Shown here: positions 1-5,961 of the stretch, piece after piece
Position numbering within the stretch: position 1 is the stretch's first letter
How the letters are laid out: each line of letters opens with the position of its first letter
Source: an uncultured Eubacterium sp.
GTDB taxonomy: Bacteria > Bacillota_A > Clostridia > Lachnospirales > Lachnospiraceae
Direction of reading: 5' to 3'
Length of the DNA stretch: 8,261 nt
NCBI GenBank assembly: GCA_948759685.1
Contig: CAQBGY010000135.1
Span: forward strand, 1 to 8,261
The notes under the pieces: model-generated
The model's database searches: none
Told to the model about the DNA's origin: nothing
Seen by the model: only the letters and a program-made list of their open reading frames with translations
Made by a program: the position numbers and the translations under genes

Positions 1-50
1 AAGAAGAGTTCAGGGAACTGTTTAAGAAATGGCTTGCGGGCGAGGCGTGA
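1..50 (+). CDS. C-terminal end of an unidentified protein (partial)
   Basis: From base 3 one frame reads EEFRELFKKWLAGEA and then stops at TGA (48-50). The other two plus frames give either an early stop or no sensible peptide. The piece is charged and helix-like, as protein tails often are, and it is followed 30 bases later by a strong terminator on the same strand, which fits a gene ending here. Fifteen residues are too few to name a family. A relaxase, recombinase or other mobile-element protein would fit the neighbourhood, but nothing in the sequence shows this. Confidence 0.4.
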   Translation, partial: EEFRELFKKWLAGEA

Positions 51-79
51 TGCGCACAGGGTAAATAAGATAGAATGGG

Positions 80-117
80 AAAAGGGCATTTCCGGTGTGA
101 AAATGCCCTTTTCTTTT
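80..117 (+). terminator. Rho-independent terminator, probably bidirectional
   Basis: A perfect 12-bp stem (AAAAGGGCATTT at 80-91 with AAATGCCCTTTT at 101-112) surrounds a 9-base loop and runs into a T-rich tail (109-117). It sits between the end of the plus-strand gene (50) and the end of the converging minus-strand gene (131). Because the stem itself begins with AAAA, it also gives a short U-tract when read on the minus strand, so it could stop both transcripts. The plus-strand reading is the stronger one. Confidence 0.85.
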
Positions 118-130
118 ACAGAATTATTTA

Positions 131-427
131 TTATTGAATTTTCTCCAGTTCCGATACGAGCCGTCTGTTGTCGCAAAAGCCCAGTCTGTAGGCAGCTTCG
201 CCGTATGCCGTGCCGCATTCGTTTGTGGCGGTGATTGCCCTGTCAATGATAAGACGCTGTTCTTTGCTCAAGCCCGCTTTATCCAATGCGGCGAATGCTT
301 TGTCCTGCCGTTTAAGGGTGCTGTGGTAATGCCTGTTTTTTGCGGCGGCTCTGTCCAGGGCTTTGTAAGTCCTGATTCGTACAAGCAACTCCAACATACT
401 GCCCATTTGCATTTCCTTTTTTTTCAT
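131..427 (-). CDS. DUF6809-like small protein (98 aa)
   Basis: The start at 427 is chosen over the upstream ATG at 451 because AAAGGA lies 9 bases before it, while the 451 ATG has no ribosome binding site. The protein is soluble, basic at the N-terminus and largely helical. Its pattern near the C-terminus, LSKEQRLIIDRA followed by YGEAAYRLGF, resembles that of the protein at 1205-1486 (LNTEEKELLTEL then FERGYRLGV) and of clostridial proteins of the DUF6809 type, for which no function is known. It is the last gene of the minus-strand set and starts 29 bases after the stop of the 230-aa gene. The family call is from memory of the motif; this copy is more divergent than the one at 1205. Confidence 0.65.
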   Translation of the reverse strand: MKKKEMQMGSMLELLVRIRTYKALDRAAAKNRHYHSTLKRQDKAFAALDKAGLSKEQRLIIDRAITATNECGTAYGEAAYRLGFCDNRRLVSELEKIQ

Positions 428-456
428 ATGCACGATTCCTTTCGGCAGCATATCCG

Positions 457-1149
457 TCAGGATAAGTCGCTTGTATGTTTTTGGGCGTTCTCCGACGGAT
501 ATGCTTTCTGGGGGAGTATTCCTGCATTTTTTAATGCCATTTCCAGAATTGTGGCAGAATAGAATTCAGGTTGTGTGTCGTGGAGCCATTCAAAATACTC
601 TTTAAGTTCATCAAGAGATATTCCGATGTCAGCCTTGTCGATGGTTCCGCCTTCCTGATCCTTTTCTTCGGCACTGCGGAGTTTTGCACGCACCTGTGCC
701 CAGTCGAAATGTTCCCAATCCTGGCTCCATGTTTTCATATATTCCTCACTCCATAAATCGGGACTGTTTTTCTCCAGCAGATTTTCAATGCCTGTCTTTT
801 CGGCGAAGAGAAGCCGTTTGCCTAACAGTTTTTTTCTTGTATCTTTTGGCAGGCATTTCAATATATCCGGAAAGTCCATCTCCTCCATTGGCGTATCTGC
901 AGCATAGTTAAGAAGCTGCGTATAAAGCCATTCTTTCCAAAGATCATCAAACAGGCTTTTACAGTCGTAAAATGCAAGAATAGTATCAAAGCCAAACGGA
1001 AACTTGAAATACTGTAATTTTATAAAGCCGAACCTTCCTGCGTCAAGTACGATTAAATCCTCGTTTTCAAACAGATCCGCAAAGGCGTCGGTCACTCTTT
1101 TGCAGTTTTCTCGTTCCTCGCCGGTGATGTAAGTCTGTTTTTTGTACAT
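457..1149 (-). CDS. Unknown conserved-looking protein, 230 aa
   Basis: A well-formed gene: ATG at 1149 with AAAGGAGG four bases upstream, ending at TGA (457-459). The protein is acidic, rich in aromatic residues and tryptophan (for example LWKEWLYTQLL and TWSQDWEHFDWAQV), and has no signal peptide, membrane segment or enzyme motif that I can see. The N-terminal third (about residues 8-80) looks like a compact domain with a GRFGFIKLQYF strand pattern; the rest is mostly helical and charged. I do not recognise a named family, though similar proteins of unknown role occur on clostridial integrative elements. It lies between two DUF6809-like genes on the same strand, so co-transcription is likely. 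Function is left open. Confidence 0.75.
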   Translation of the reverse strand: MYKKQTYITGEERENCKRVTDAFADLFENEDLIVLDAGRFGFIKLQYFKFPFGFDTILAFYDCKSLFDDLWKEWLYTQLLNYAADTPMEEMDFPDILKCLPKDTRKKLLGKRLLFAEKTGIENLLEKNSPDLWSEEYMKTWSQDWEHFDWAQVRAKLRSAEEKDQEGGTIDKADIGISLDELKEYFEWLHDTQPEFYSATILEMALKNAGILPQKAYPSENAQKHTSDLS

Positions 1150-1204
1150 GATTCCTCCTTTAGCTGATTTCTGGTTGTTATACCGTTTTGAACATATGCC
1201 GGTT

Positions 1205-1486
1205 TTAAAGAAACGTATCCTGTTCCATGAATATCTCTGCAGTCATCAGGACACCCAGCCGGTATCCGCGTTCAAACTTCTTTTCCGCGTCAACGTTTCC
1301 TTCATTGAAAATGACATCAATCAGTTCTGTCAGGAGTTCTTTTTCCTCGGTGTTCAGCTTTTTCTCTAATGCTTCATGGAGTTCATGGGCTCTGTCGCAA
1401 AGTTTTCTGTGCTTGGGAGTCCGCGGTTTCTCAACACCATCGATGTGGAGCTGCTCAGTCAAAAATGCCTCTAAAAATTTTCCCAT
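1205..1486 (-). CDS. DUF6809-family protein (93 aa)
   Basis: ATG at 1486 has GAAAGGA nine bases upstream; stop is TAA at 1205-1207. The protein is soluble and helical. The segment LHEALEKKLNTEEKELLTEL (about residues 37-56) followed by a KKFERGYRLGVLMTAEIF-type end is typical of the small clostridial DUF6809 family, whose members are often about 90 aa and have no known function. It is 55 bases upstream of the 230-aa gene on the same strand, and resembles the shorter gene at 131-427, so the set holds two relatives. The family match is by recognition of the pattern, not by a search. Confidence 0.75.
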   Translation of the reverse strand: MGKFLEAFLTEQLHIDGVEKPRTPKHRKLCDRAHELHEALEKKLNTEEKELLTELIDVIFNEGNVDAEKKFERGYRLGVLMTAEIFMEQDTFL

Positions 1487-1517
1487 TTAATTTTGTCCTT
1501 TCTTGCTTATAAGCCGC

Positions 1518-1547
1518 TTGCAAGACGGAGCCGGACAGTGCTATAAT
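1518..1547 (+). promoter_or_regulatory. Candidate sigma-A promoter facing into the end of the RHH gene
   Basis: TTGCAA (1518-1523) and a perfect TATAAT (1542-1547) are 18 bases apart on the plus strand. No plus-strand gene follows; the transcript would start near 1553-1556 and run antisense to the minus-strand gene that ends at 1623, through two hairpins. It may drive a short regulatory RNA or be a chance match. No equally good minus-strand promoter was seen here. Confidence 0.4.
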
Positions 1548-1581
1548 ATTTGTGCGGCCCGCCTTGCTGCGGGTGGTGTGA

Positions 1582-1622
1582 GGGAAGTGGTGCAAATACC
1601 TTTGCCGGTGGCACCACTTCCT
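1582..1622. other. Strong hairpin just after the RHH stop codon
   Basis: GGAAGTGGTGC (1583-1593) and GCACCACTTCC (1611-1621) form a perfect 11-bp stem with a 17-base loop. A shorter competing hairpin (GCAAA 1592-1596 with TTTGC 1601-1605) overlaps it. The stem begins right after the stop of the minus-strand gene (1623), so it may mark or protect the mRNA 3' end or attenuate read-through to the next gene. There is no U-tract on either strand, so it is not a classical terminator. A second small hairpin (CCCGC 1558-1562 with GCGGG 1569-1573) lies beside it. Confidence 0.55.
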
Positions 1623-1793
1623 CTATAAGTTTTCAAGGGCTTTAATCCCGTCGCGCATTCCCTGCGGGCGTTTTACATTTTTGCGTTCACAATAATCGTC
1701 AAGGATTTTTAATTCCTCTTTTGTCACCCGGATATCTAAACGGATATTTTTAGGATTTTCTTCAACAGGTCGCCCTCGCTTTTTGGACGGCAT
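1623..1793 (-). CDS. Ribbon-helix-helix (CopG/Arc-like) DNA-binding protein, 56 aa
   Basis: ATG at 1793 is preceded by a near-perfect AAGGAGG five bases away; stop is TAG at 1623-1625. The product starts MPSKKRGRPVEENPKNIRL, a basic arm, and continues with a strand (NIRLDIRVT, about 16-24), helix A (KEELKILDDYCERKNV, about 25-40) and helix B (KRPQGMRDGIKALENL, about 41-56). This strand-helix-helix order and length are those of dimeric RHH proteins that bind DNA through the paired strands. It is the first gene of the minus-strand set and lies next to the inverted-repeat cluster at 1860-1990, so binding there as an autorepressor or relaxosome accessory protein is a reasonable inference. No toxin partner is evident beside it. 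Confidence 0.85.
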   Translation of the reverse strand: MPSKKRGRPVEENPKNIRLDIRVTKEELKILDDYCERKNVKRPQGMRDGIKALENL

Positions 1794-2132
1794 ATCCACC
1801 TCCTTTTATGCTTTGCCCTTTCACTAATAGGAGAAAAACAGGGGCATAAGCGGAAGTGTTTTTTGAAAAATCTGAAAAATTTTTTGAGGGATTTTTCAAG
1901 CGGCGCAAGCCGCAAAAAGGCGGGCTTGGGGTGGCAACCCCAACAAGATTCCCGCAGGACAAAATTGAGCGGTTAGCGAAATTTGGTACTGTGGTAGAAT
2001 CTTGCTCTAAGAAAGTGACGGATTCCGCTGTGCTGGCTTTTGCCGTTTTCCCCCGGCTTGCGTGGCGTGGATTCTGCCAATTTTGCGGCGGTATTTTCCC
2101 ATACAGTAAAGCCGGAAATAAGCAAAATGGGC
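1794..2132. other. Gene-free stretch with oriT-like inverted repeats (about 1860-1990)
   Basis: No convincing gene in either strand. The left part holds nested repeats: TTGAAAAATC (1863-1872) with GATTTTTCAA (1890-1899); GCGGC-GCAA-GCCGC (1900-1913); TTGGGGT-GGCA-ACCCCAA (1926-1943), itself enclosed by GCGGG (1920-1924) and CCCGC (1951-1955). CAAGCC(G)C at 1906-1913 can alternatively pair with GCGGGCTTG (1920-1928). A G+T-rich arm, small loop and following CAAG beside a small RHH gene resemble transfer origins of Gram-positive mobile elements. The nick site cannot be placed and the relaxase gene is not in the window, so this is an inference. The rest (about 1990-2132) shows nothing I can name. 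Confidence 0.45.
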
Positions 2133-2171
2133 GTAAAAAAACAGGAAACCTTTTTCCTTGATTTCCTGTTT
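2133..2171 (-). terminator. Rho-independent terminator of the winged-helix gene
   Basis: AAACAGGAAA (2139-2148) and TTTCCTGTTT (2162-2171) form a perfect 10-bp stem with a 13-base loop. Read on the minus strand, the stem ends in a run of seven T (complement of A at 2135-2141, partly within the stem), the classical form. It lies 35 bases beyond the stop of the winged-helix gene (2206). Confidence 0.85.
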
Positions 2172-2205
2172 CGTATCTTCGCCAATAGCGGCGGTTATCC
2201 TGTTG

Positions 2206-2547
2206 TTATTCCCCGGAAACAAACTTGTAGCCTATGCCTAAAACGGTCTTTATGTAGGTGGGGCGGCGGCTGTCCGGCTCTATCTTTTTCCGTAGATTGC
2301 ATATCACATTTGCCACGTTTGACTGGCAGCTTTCGCTTTCCATGCTCCACACGGCTTCAAAGATTTGCGCCTTTGTGAATACCCGCCCCGGACTGGCGGC
2401 AAGGTAGCAGAGTGCGCCGTATTCCAAACGTGTGAGGTATATGTCTGCCCCGTCTTTTAATACCCGGCGTTGGTGCAGCCTTATTTCCAGTCCCGGAAAA
2501 ACAAGGGCGGGGGATTGGGGCGACTGTATAGCTTCCAGCGGTATCAT
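2206..2547 (-). CDS. OmpR/PhoB-type winged-helix DNA-binding protein (5'-damaged)
   Basis: The open frame of 113 codons from ATG 2547 holds a complete OmpR-type effector domain: leading strands (FPGLEIRLHQRRVLKDGADI), helix 1 (LTRLEYGALCYLAAS, about 39-53), helix 2 (FTKAQIFEAVW, 57-67), recognition helix (QSNVANVICNLRKKI, 75-89) and the wing (YIKTVLGIGYKF, 98-109). No receiver domain with its phospho-aspartate precedes it, so it is a stand-alone or shortened regulator, a form seen on clostridial conjugative elements. The ATG at 2547 has no ribosome binding site; the natural start probably lies at 2626 in another frame (separate entry). It is likely either a pseudogene or a gene with homopolymer sequence errors. 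The DNA-binding half is intact. Confidence 0.8.
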   Translation of the reverse strand: MIPLEAIQSPQSPALVFPGLEIRLHQRRVLKDGADIYLTRLEYGALCYLAASPGRVFTKAQIFEAVWSMESESCQSNVANVICNLRKKIEPDSRRPTYIKTVLGIGYKFVSGE

Positions 2548-2626
2548 ATCGGCAAGGGCGGCTATGGCTTTTTAACCGATTTTTCTTCCGTGTCGTTGAA
2601 TGTAAGCATGATTATTTTACCGACAA
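2548..2626 (-). pseudogene. Frameshifted 5' end of the winged-helix gene
   Basis: AGGAGGTG (complement of 2631-2638) is well placed for a TTG start at 2624-2626. From there the peptide MSVK is followed by a stop. Adding one A to the A4 run (about 2615-2618) lets it continue as IIMLTFNDTEEKSVK; adding one A to the A5 run (2569-2573) then joins it to KAIAALAD and the MIPLEAIQSP of the open frame. With both additions the span 2206-2626 is exactly 141 codons. Three consecutive pieces thus lie in three frames, the signature of two one-base losses in A-runs, either real or from sequencing. Confidence 0.65.
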
Positions 2627-2651
2627 ATCTCACCTCCTGATATATACGATA

Positions 2652-2879
2652 TTACTTTAACAATGCTTCTATTTCCTTATCCGGCCAATATCCCCATGAT
2701 TCAACAATCTTTCCGTTTACAACTTTAAAATTCTCAAGTGCTTCAAAAGAAATACTCCTGCCAGTTGCCGCAATTCCCATACATTCTCCTGTATGGATGG
2801 CTTTATATCGTACTCTTGTAGCAACCATTCCATTTTCAGAAAAAATATCTGCAATGGTAATCTGCATATCACTAAACAT
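2652..2879 (-). pseudogene. C-terminal part of a SnoaL-like (ester cyclase/NTF2-fold) protein
   Basis: The 75-residue open frame reads through ITIADIFSENGMVATRVRY, HTGECMGIAATGRSISFEAL and FKVVNGKIVESWGYWP, the conserved second half of small SnoaL-like proteins (about 130 aa in full; expected T-H-T-G-E, G-I-x-x-T-G and G-K-I-V-E-x-W motifs are all visible). The first 50-60 residues of the fold are missing. The frame is closed upstream by a stop inside the preceding gene, and the ATG at 2879 has no ribosome binding site. It lies 13 bases after the lipoprotein stop. I read it as a remnant left by a deletion; the enzyme or binding role of the ancestor is unknown. Confidence 0.65.
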
Positions 2880-2892
2880 TTTTGAAACAGAA

Positions 2893-3732
2893 TTATTTTA
2901 CAAATTCTGTTTTCTTTGAACAAATGACAAAACCATTTGCATTATTTTCGGGTGAAATGCTAAGGGTTACTGTACCCACATTACTCTCGCCCATAAAATC
3001 AATGGTATACTTTACAATGGTATTCGTATTATTTTCCTTGTCCGCAGTACATTCTGAAAATGTATATTGATAATCCGGCAGACCAGAAACGCCAATATAG
3101 TAATAGCCGTCTTTATAGTAAAAAGCGGTCTGACCTTTTTCCATGTCCTCAAAAGAAGGAGTTAAATCCGGCAGATCAACACCAAAAACCAGTTTTACAC
3201 GTTCCTGCGCTTCCTGCAAACTTACTTTTACAACTGTTTCCTCAAATCCCAAGTCCTCGCGGTATACCTGCTCTGTTGCCGCATTTTCTGATGATGCGCC
3301 GGTATAAGAGTTAAATAGAAAATCACGCCAAAATTTTTCGTCCATTGTTGTCCCGGAATTGAAATCAGCCAACTCATTGCATATCTGCGCCAAAAACGTT
3401 TTTTCTTTGTCAGTGAGTGTAACAGATGTATTTTCTGTCTGTGACTGTGACGCTACTTCACTTTGCGTTGTGGTTTCTTTCGTTTCTGATTGGGCAGTAT
3501 CCGGAGTTTCCTCTTTGGTCGTAGCTTTCGTTTCCGTACTGTCCGATTTATCCTCCGTTCCTGTCTGTTCTGAATGTTCTGTTTCTTGATTTTCGGGCGC
3601 TTCTTCTTCATAAATGATAGTACCAGCACTATCCTGTTCCGTTTGGTCATTTCCACATCCTGATAATGATACCATCATTATCACTCCTGCTAATAAAAAA
3701 ATTCCTTTTGCACCAATTACTTTCTTTAACAT
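2893..3732 (-). CDS. Predicted surface lipoprotein of unknown function, 279 aa
   Basis: ATG at 3732 has GAGGAG seven bases upstream. The N-terminus is a lipoprotein signal: positive start MLKK, hydrophobic segment IFLLAGVIMMVSL and lipobox LSGC with cysteine 26, so the mature protein should be lipid-anchored outside the membrane. Residues about 27-103 are a low-complexity spacer rich in Thr, Ser, Glu and Gln (for example KETTTQSEVASQSQTENTS), which would hold the rest away from the membrane. Residues about 104-279 look globular, with aromatic strands such as QTAFYYKDGYYYIGVSGL and a final VICSKKTEFVK. I recognise no named domain. It is transcribed divergently from the LytTR regulator, so it may be a target or sensor accessory of that system; this is inference only. 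Confidence 0.85.
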   Translation of the reverse strand: MLKKVIGAKGIFLLAGVIMMVSLSGCGNDQTEQDSAGTIIYEEEAPENQETEHSEQTGTEDKSDSTETKATTKEETPDTAQSETKETTTQSEVASQSQTENTSVTLTDKEKTFLAQICNELADFNSGTTMDEKFWRDFLFNSYTGASSENAATEQVYREDLGFEETVVKVSLQEAQERVKLVFGVDLPDLTPSFEDMEKGQTAFYYKDGYYYIGVSGLPDYQYTFSECTADKENNTNTIVKYTIDFMGESNVGTVTLSISPENNANGFVICSKKTEFVK

Positions 3733-3777
3733 TTTTCTCTCCTCGCTTTTAATTTTTCTACGGCATAATGCCAGTTC

Positions 3778-3807
3778 TTATTATCCTTTTATCTGCCATA
3801 ATTGCAA
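3778..3807 (-). promoter_or_regulatory. Candidate promoter of the lipoprotein gene
   Basis: On the minus strand, TTGCAA (3802-3807) is followed after 18 bases by TAATAA (3778-3783). The predicted transcript would begin about 40 bases before the ATG at 3732. A small perfect palindrome GGCATaATGCC (3762-3772) lies just downstream and could be an operator. The -10 box is imperfect, so the call is tentative. Confidence 0.4.
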
Positions 3808-3826
3808 TGGTTTTGGTATGAAACGA

Positions 3827-3877
3827 CATTTTTTATTCTTTTTTGGGCGTGTTTCTCCCAAAATAAACAAAAAAATG
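3827..3877. repeat. Large AT-rich inverted repeat in the divergent promoter region
   Basis: CATTTTTTATTCTTTTTTGGG (3827-3847, 21 bases with its mate at 3857-3877) pairs at 17 of 21 positions around a 9-base loop (CGTGTTTCT). The arms end in GGG/CCC, so the stem is clamped at the loop. It lies between the two divergent candidate promoters. It could act as a terminator insulating the two directions, or as a binding site for a regulator. Confidence 0.55.
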
Positions 3878-3895
3878 TTTTTTCATGCAGTTCTT

Positions 3896-3925
3896 TTGCG
3901 TTCCCCCAACTTTTTGATGTATACT
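3896..3925 (+). promoter_or_regulatory. Candidate promoter of the response regulator/kinase genes
   Basis: TTGCGT (3896-3901) and TATACT (3920-3925) are 18 bases apart, close to the sigma-A consensus, and lie just 26 bases before the regulator ATG at 3952. Transcription would start about 20 bases upstream of the start codon. Confidence 0.5.
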
Positions 3926-3951
3926 GAAAGAAATATGGTGAGGTGAGTGTA

Positions 3952-4659
3952 ATGCGAATACTAATCTGTGATGATGATATTTTGGTAATTGAACAGCTTG
4001 AAGGATATATAAAGGTATTTTTTGAAAAAATATCTGTAAAATGCCCCGAAATAGTCTGCTTTTCTGACGGAGAATCCCTTCTTGCGGACAAAGGTGACAA
4101 AGATATACTTTTCCTTGACATAGAAATGCCCGGTATCAATGGCATTTATGTAGGAAATGAATTGAAAAAAGCAAATGACCGAATTATTATTTTTATTGTC
4201 ACTTCTTATTCTAAATATTTAGACGAAGCAATGCGTTTCCATGTATTCCGTTATCTTTCAAAGCCTTTAGAGCAGCAACGTTTTTTCCGCAATATGAAAG
4301 ATGCCGTTGACCTGTACAACACTATAAATATTAAAGTCCCTATTGAAACTAAGCAAGGTATTCACACACTCCTTGCTTCATCAATCATCATGATTGAAGC
4401 ACAGGGAAGAAAAGTAACCGTACATACTACTCTGCAAGATTTTGAATCTGTTCATAATATGCAATACTGGTTGAATATCCTTCCAAAAAATTGTTTTTTT
4501 CAGACACATCGTAGCTTTATTGTCAATTTTGAACATATATCAGATTTTGATCATTCCCTTGTACATTTGGCTGATAATCAGTTTCGGGCGTATCTGACAA
4601 AACGAAAATACAGTGCTTTTAAAGACGCTTATCTTCTTTATCTCGAAAGCACACGATAA
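3952..4659 (+). CDS. LytTR-family response regulator (AgrA-like)
   Basis: ATG 3952 is preferred to GTG 3943 because GAGGTG (3940-3945) is the ribosome binding site and overlaps that GTG. The 235-aa protein has a receiver domain (about 1-120) with the acidic pocket DDD (7-9), phosphoryl acceptor D56 in FLDIEMPGINGI, the switch threonine T84 (FIVTSY) and K104 (YLSKP). A LytTR DNA-binding domain follows (about 137-235), with the characteristic LPKNCFFQTHRSFIVNF segment (177-193) and IEAQGRKVTVHTT start. LytTR regulators of this layout act with AgrC-type kinases and usually control peptide-signalling, bacteriocin or surface-protein genes by binding direct repeats. The kinase gene starts 39 bases on. 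No agrB or agrD gene is in view, so the signal and targets are unknown. Confidence 0.93.
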   Translation: MRILICDDDILVIEQLEGYIKVFFEKISVKCPEIVCFSDGESLLADKGDKDILFLDIEMPGINGIYVGNELKKANDRIIIFIVTSYSKYLDEAMRFHVFRYLSKPLEQQRFFRNMKDAVDLYNTINIKVPIETKQGIHTLLASSIIMIEAQGRKVTVHTTLQDFESVHNMQYWLNILPKNCFFQTHRSFIVNFEHISDFDHSLVHLADNQFRAYLTKRKYSAFKDAYLLYLESTR

Positions 4660-4698
4660 AATTTTTAGTATATCCATAAAAGAGCAAGGAGTAACGCT

Positions 4699-5961
4699 AT
4701 GGGAAAAAATATTTGGTGTTTTTTTAGTTTTCTTACAGAAGCCATTATACTTTGGCAATACACATCTACCCTTTTTGCTGCCAAACGTACTGCAAAAAAG
4801 GAGCTTACAATTCTATGTGGACTGTATTTTATTTTGTTCTTTGTCTCCTTTTTTAATTCAAAATTGTTGAATGTGGCTTTATACTCTGTATTTAACTTAA
4901 TTTTTCTTATTACAGGATATTACATGAACGCCTATTCTGCTTTTTTTCATTCTTCCATATTGACATCAGTTATGATACTCTGTGAAGTAATGGTATACTA
5001 TATTGTTCGTTATTTTTCACCACACTTTTTTGAGAGAGGGGAAAACTTTCATTTTCTTGCCTTATTTGCCATATTTTCAAAGTTGATGTTTTTTACAGTC
5101 ATTTTTATCCTGCTTCATTTTCTGAAAGGACGGCAAAACCATGATGAACGACAAGATAAATCCGCCTTTTTATTAGCATTGATTCCCATAACTTCTGTTT
5201 TCGTTATGGTAACTTTTACAAAAATAAGCGATTCCTGTGACCTTTCTCCTATCTTAAACTGGATGCTTACACTGAGTGCTGTCTTTCTGCTTACAATTAA
5301 CCTGCTTATATTTGGAATAGAACAGTATAACAGGAAAAAAAGCCTAGAATTTATGGAAATGCAATTATTACTCCAAAAAGAGTCCGATTCCGCACAATAT
5401 TACGAGATGCTACTTTCACAACATGAAAATCAGAGCATTTTAATACATGATATAAAGAAACATCTGCAATCTATAAATACGTTGAACGATAAAAGGGAAC
5501 ACGACAAAATCAATCTGTATATTCATGAGTTAATGCAGTCTTCCGATTTGAAAGAAGTTTCACAACTATGCGACCACGAAACACTAAATGCAATCCTTAC
5601 AAGATACGGGTTAAACTGCCTTGATAAGCATATCTCTTTCCATGCAGATATCCGAAGTGGAATTATTGATTTTATTGCTGATGCAGATATTACTTCCCTT
5701 TTTTGTAACTTGTTGGACAATGCCATAGAAGCCTCTGAACATATTTCTGATTCTTTTATAGAGGTTAGTGCTTACAGACGTGAAAAAACACCATTTGTTG
5801 TGATAACTGTTGTTAATTCCAGTAGGAAAAATCCTTTTGATGAGCAAAGCGGTATACTGAACACCACAAAAGCCAATAAATACAAACATGGATTTGGAAT
5901 AAAAAGCATTCGCAAAATAGTAGCTAAATATCATGGAAATATGCAAATGTACTACAATTAA
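4699..5961 (+). CDS. AgrC-like (HPK10) sensor histidine kinase, C-terminus cut by a stop codon
   Basis: ATG 4699 has AAGGAG seven bases upstream. Residues about 1-206 hold roughly six or seven membrane helices with no large outside domain, as in peptide-pheromone sensors. A coiled linker (about 207-245) leads to the dimerisation helix with phospho-histidine H250 (ILIHDIKKHLQSI), then a GHKL ATPase domain with the N-box CNLLDNAIEA (336-345) and G-box KHGFGIKSIRKIV (396-408). It should phosphorylate the adjacent LytTR regulator. The frame ends at TAA 5959-5961 after MQMYYN, where family members continue with a last strand. The next codons in the same frame still match that strand (separate entry), so a nonsense change is likely. 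Loss of one edge strand could be tolerated. The gene is very AT-rich, unlike the ABC gene that follows. Confidence 0.92.
   Translation: MGKNIWCFFSFLTEAIILWQYTSTLFAAKRTAKKELTILCGLYFILFFVSFFNSKLLNVALYSVFNLIFLITGYYMNAYSAFFHSSILTSVMILCEVMVYYIVRYFSPHFFERGENFHFLALFAIFSKLMFFTVIFILLHFLKGRQNHDERQDKSAFLLALIPITSVFVMVTFTKISDSCDLSPILNWMLTLSAVFLLTINLLIFGIEQYNRKKSLEFMEMQLLLQKESDSAQYYEMLLSQHENQSILIHDIKKHLQSINTLNDKREHDKINLYIHELMQSSDLKEVSQLCDHETLNAILTRYGLNCLDKHISFHADIRSGIIDFIADADITSLFCNLLDNAIEASEHISDSFIEVSAYRREKTPFVVITVVNSSRKNPFDEQSGILNTTKANKYKHGFGIKSIRKIVAKYHGNMQMYYN

Noticed and set aside
134..562. 142-codon plus-strand open frame
   Set aside because: It is the reverse of two well-supported minus-strand genes with good ribosome binding sites and has an unlikely cysteine- and phenylalanine-rich composition.
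1856..2161. 101-codon plus-strand open frame covering the repeat cluster
   Set aside because: It has no ribosome binding site, begins in an AT-rich palindrome, runs through several hairpins and the terminator stem, and has no domain-like composition. The DNA-level structure explains the region better.
2007..2222. Minus-strand frames of about 70 codons between the winged-helix gene and the repeat cluster
   Set aside because: They begin inside or before the winged-helix terminator, lack ribosome binding sites, and have composition typical of non-coding reading.
3767..3895. Two similar CAGTTCTT sites considered as a LytTR direct repeat
   Set aside because: They are about 118 bases apart, not the roughly 12-13-base spacing of LytTR repeats, and no second half-site lies at the right distance from either one.
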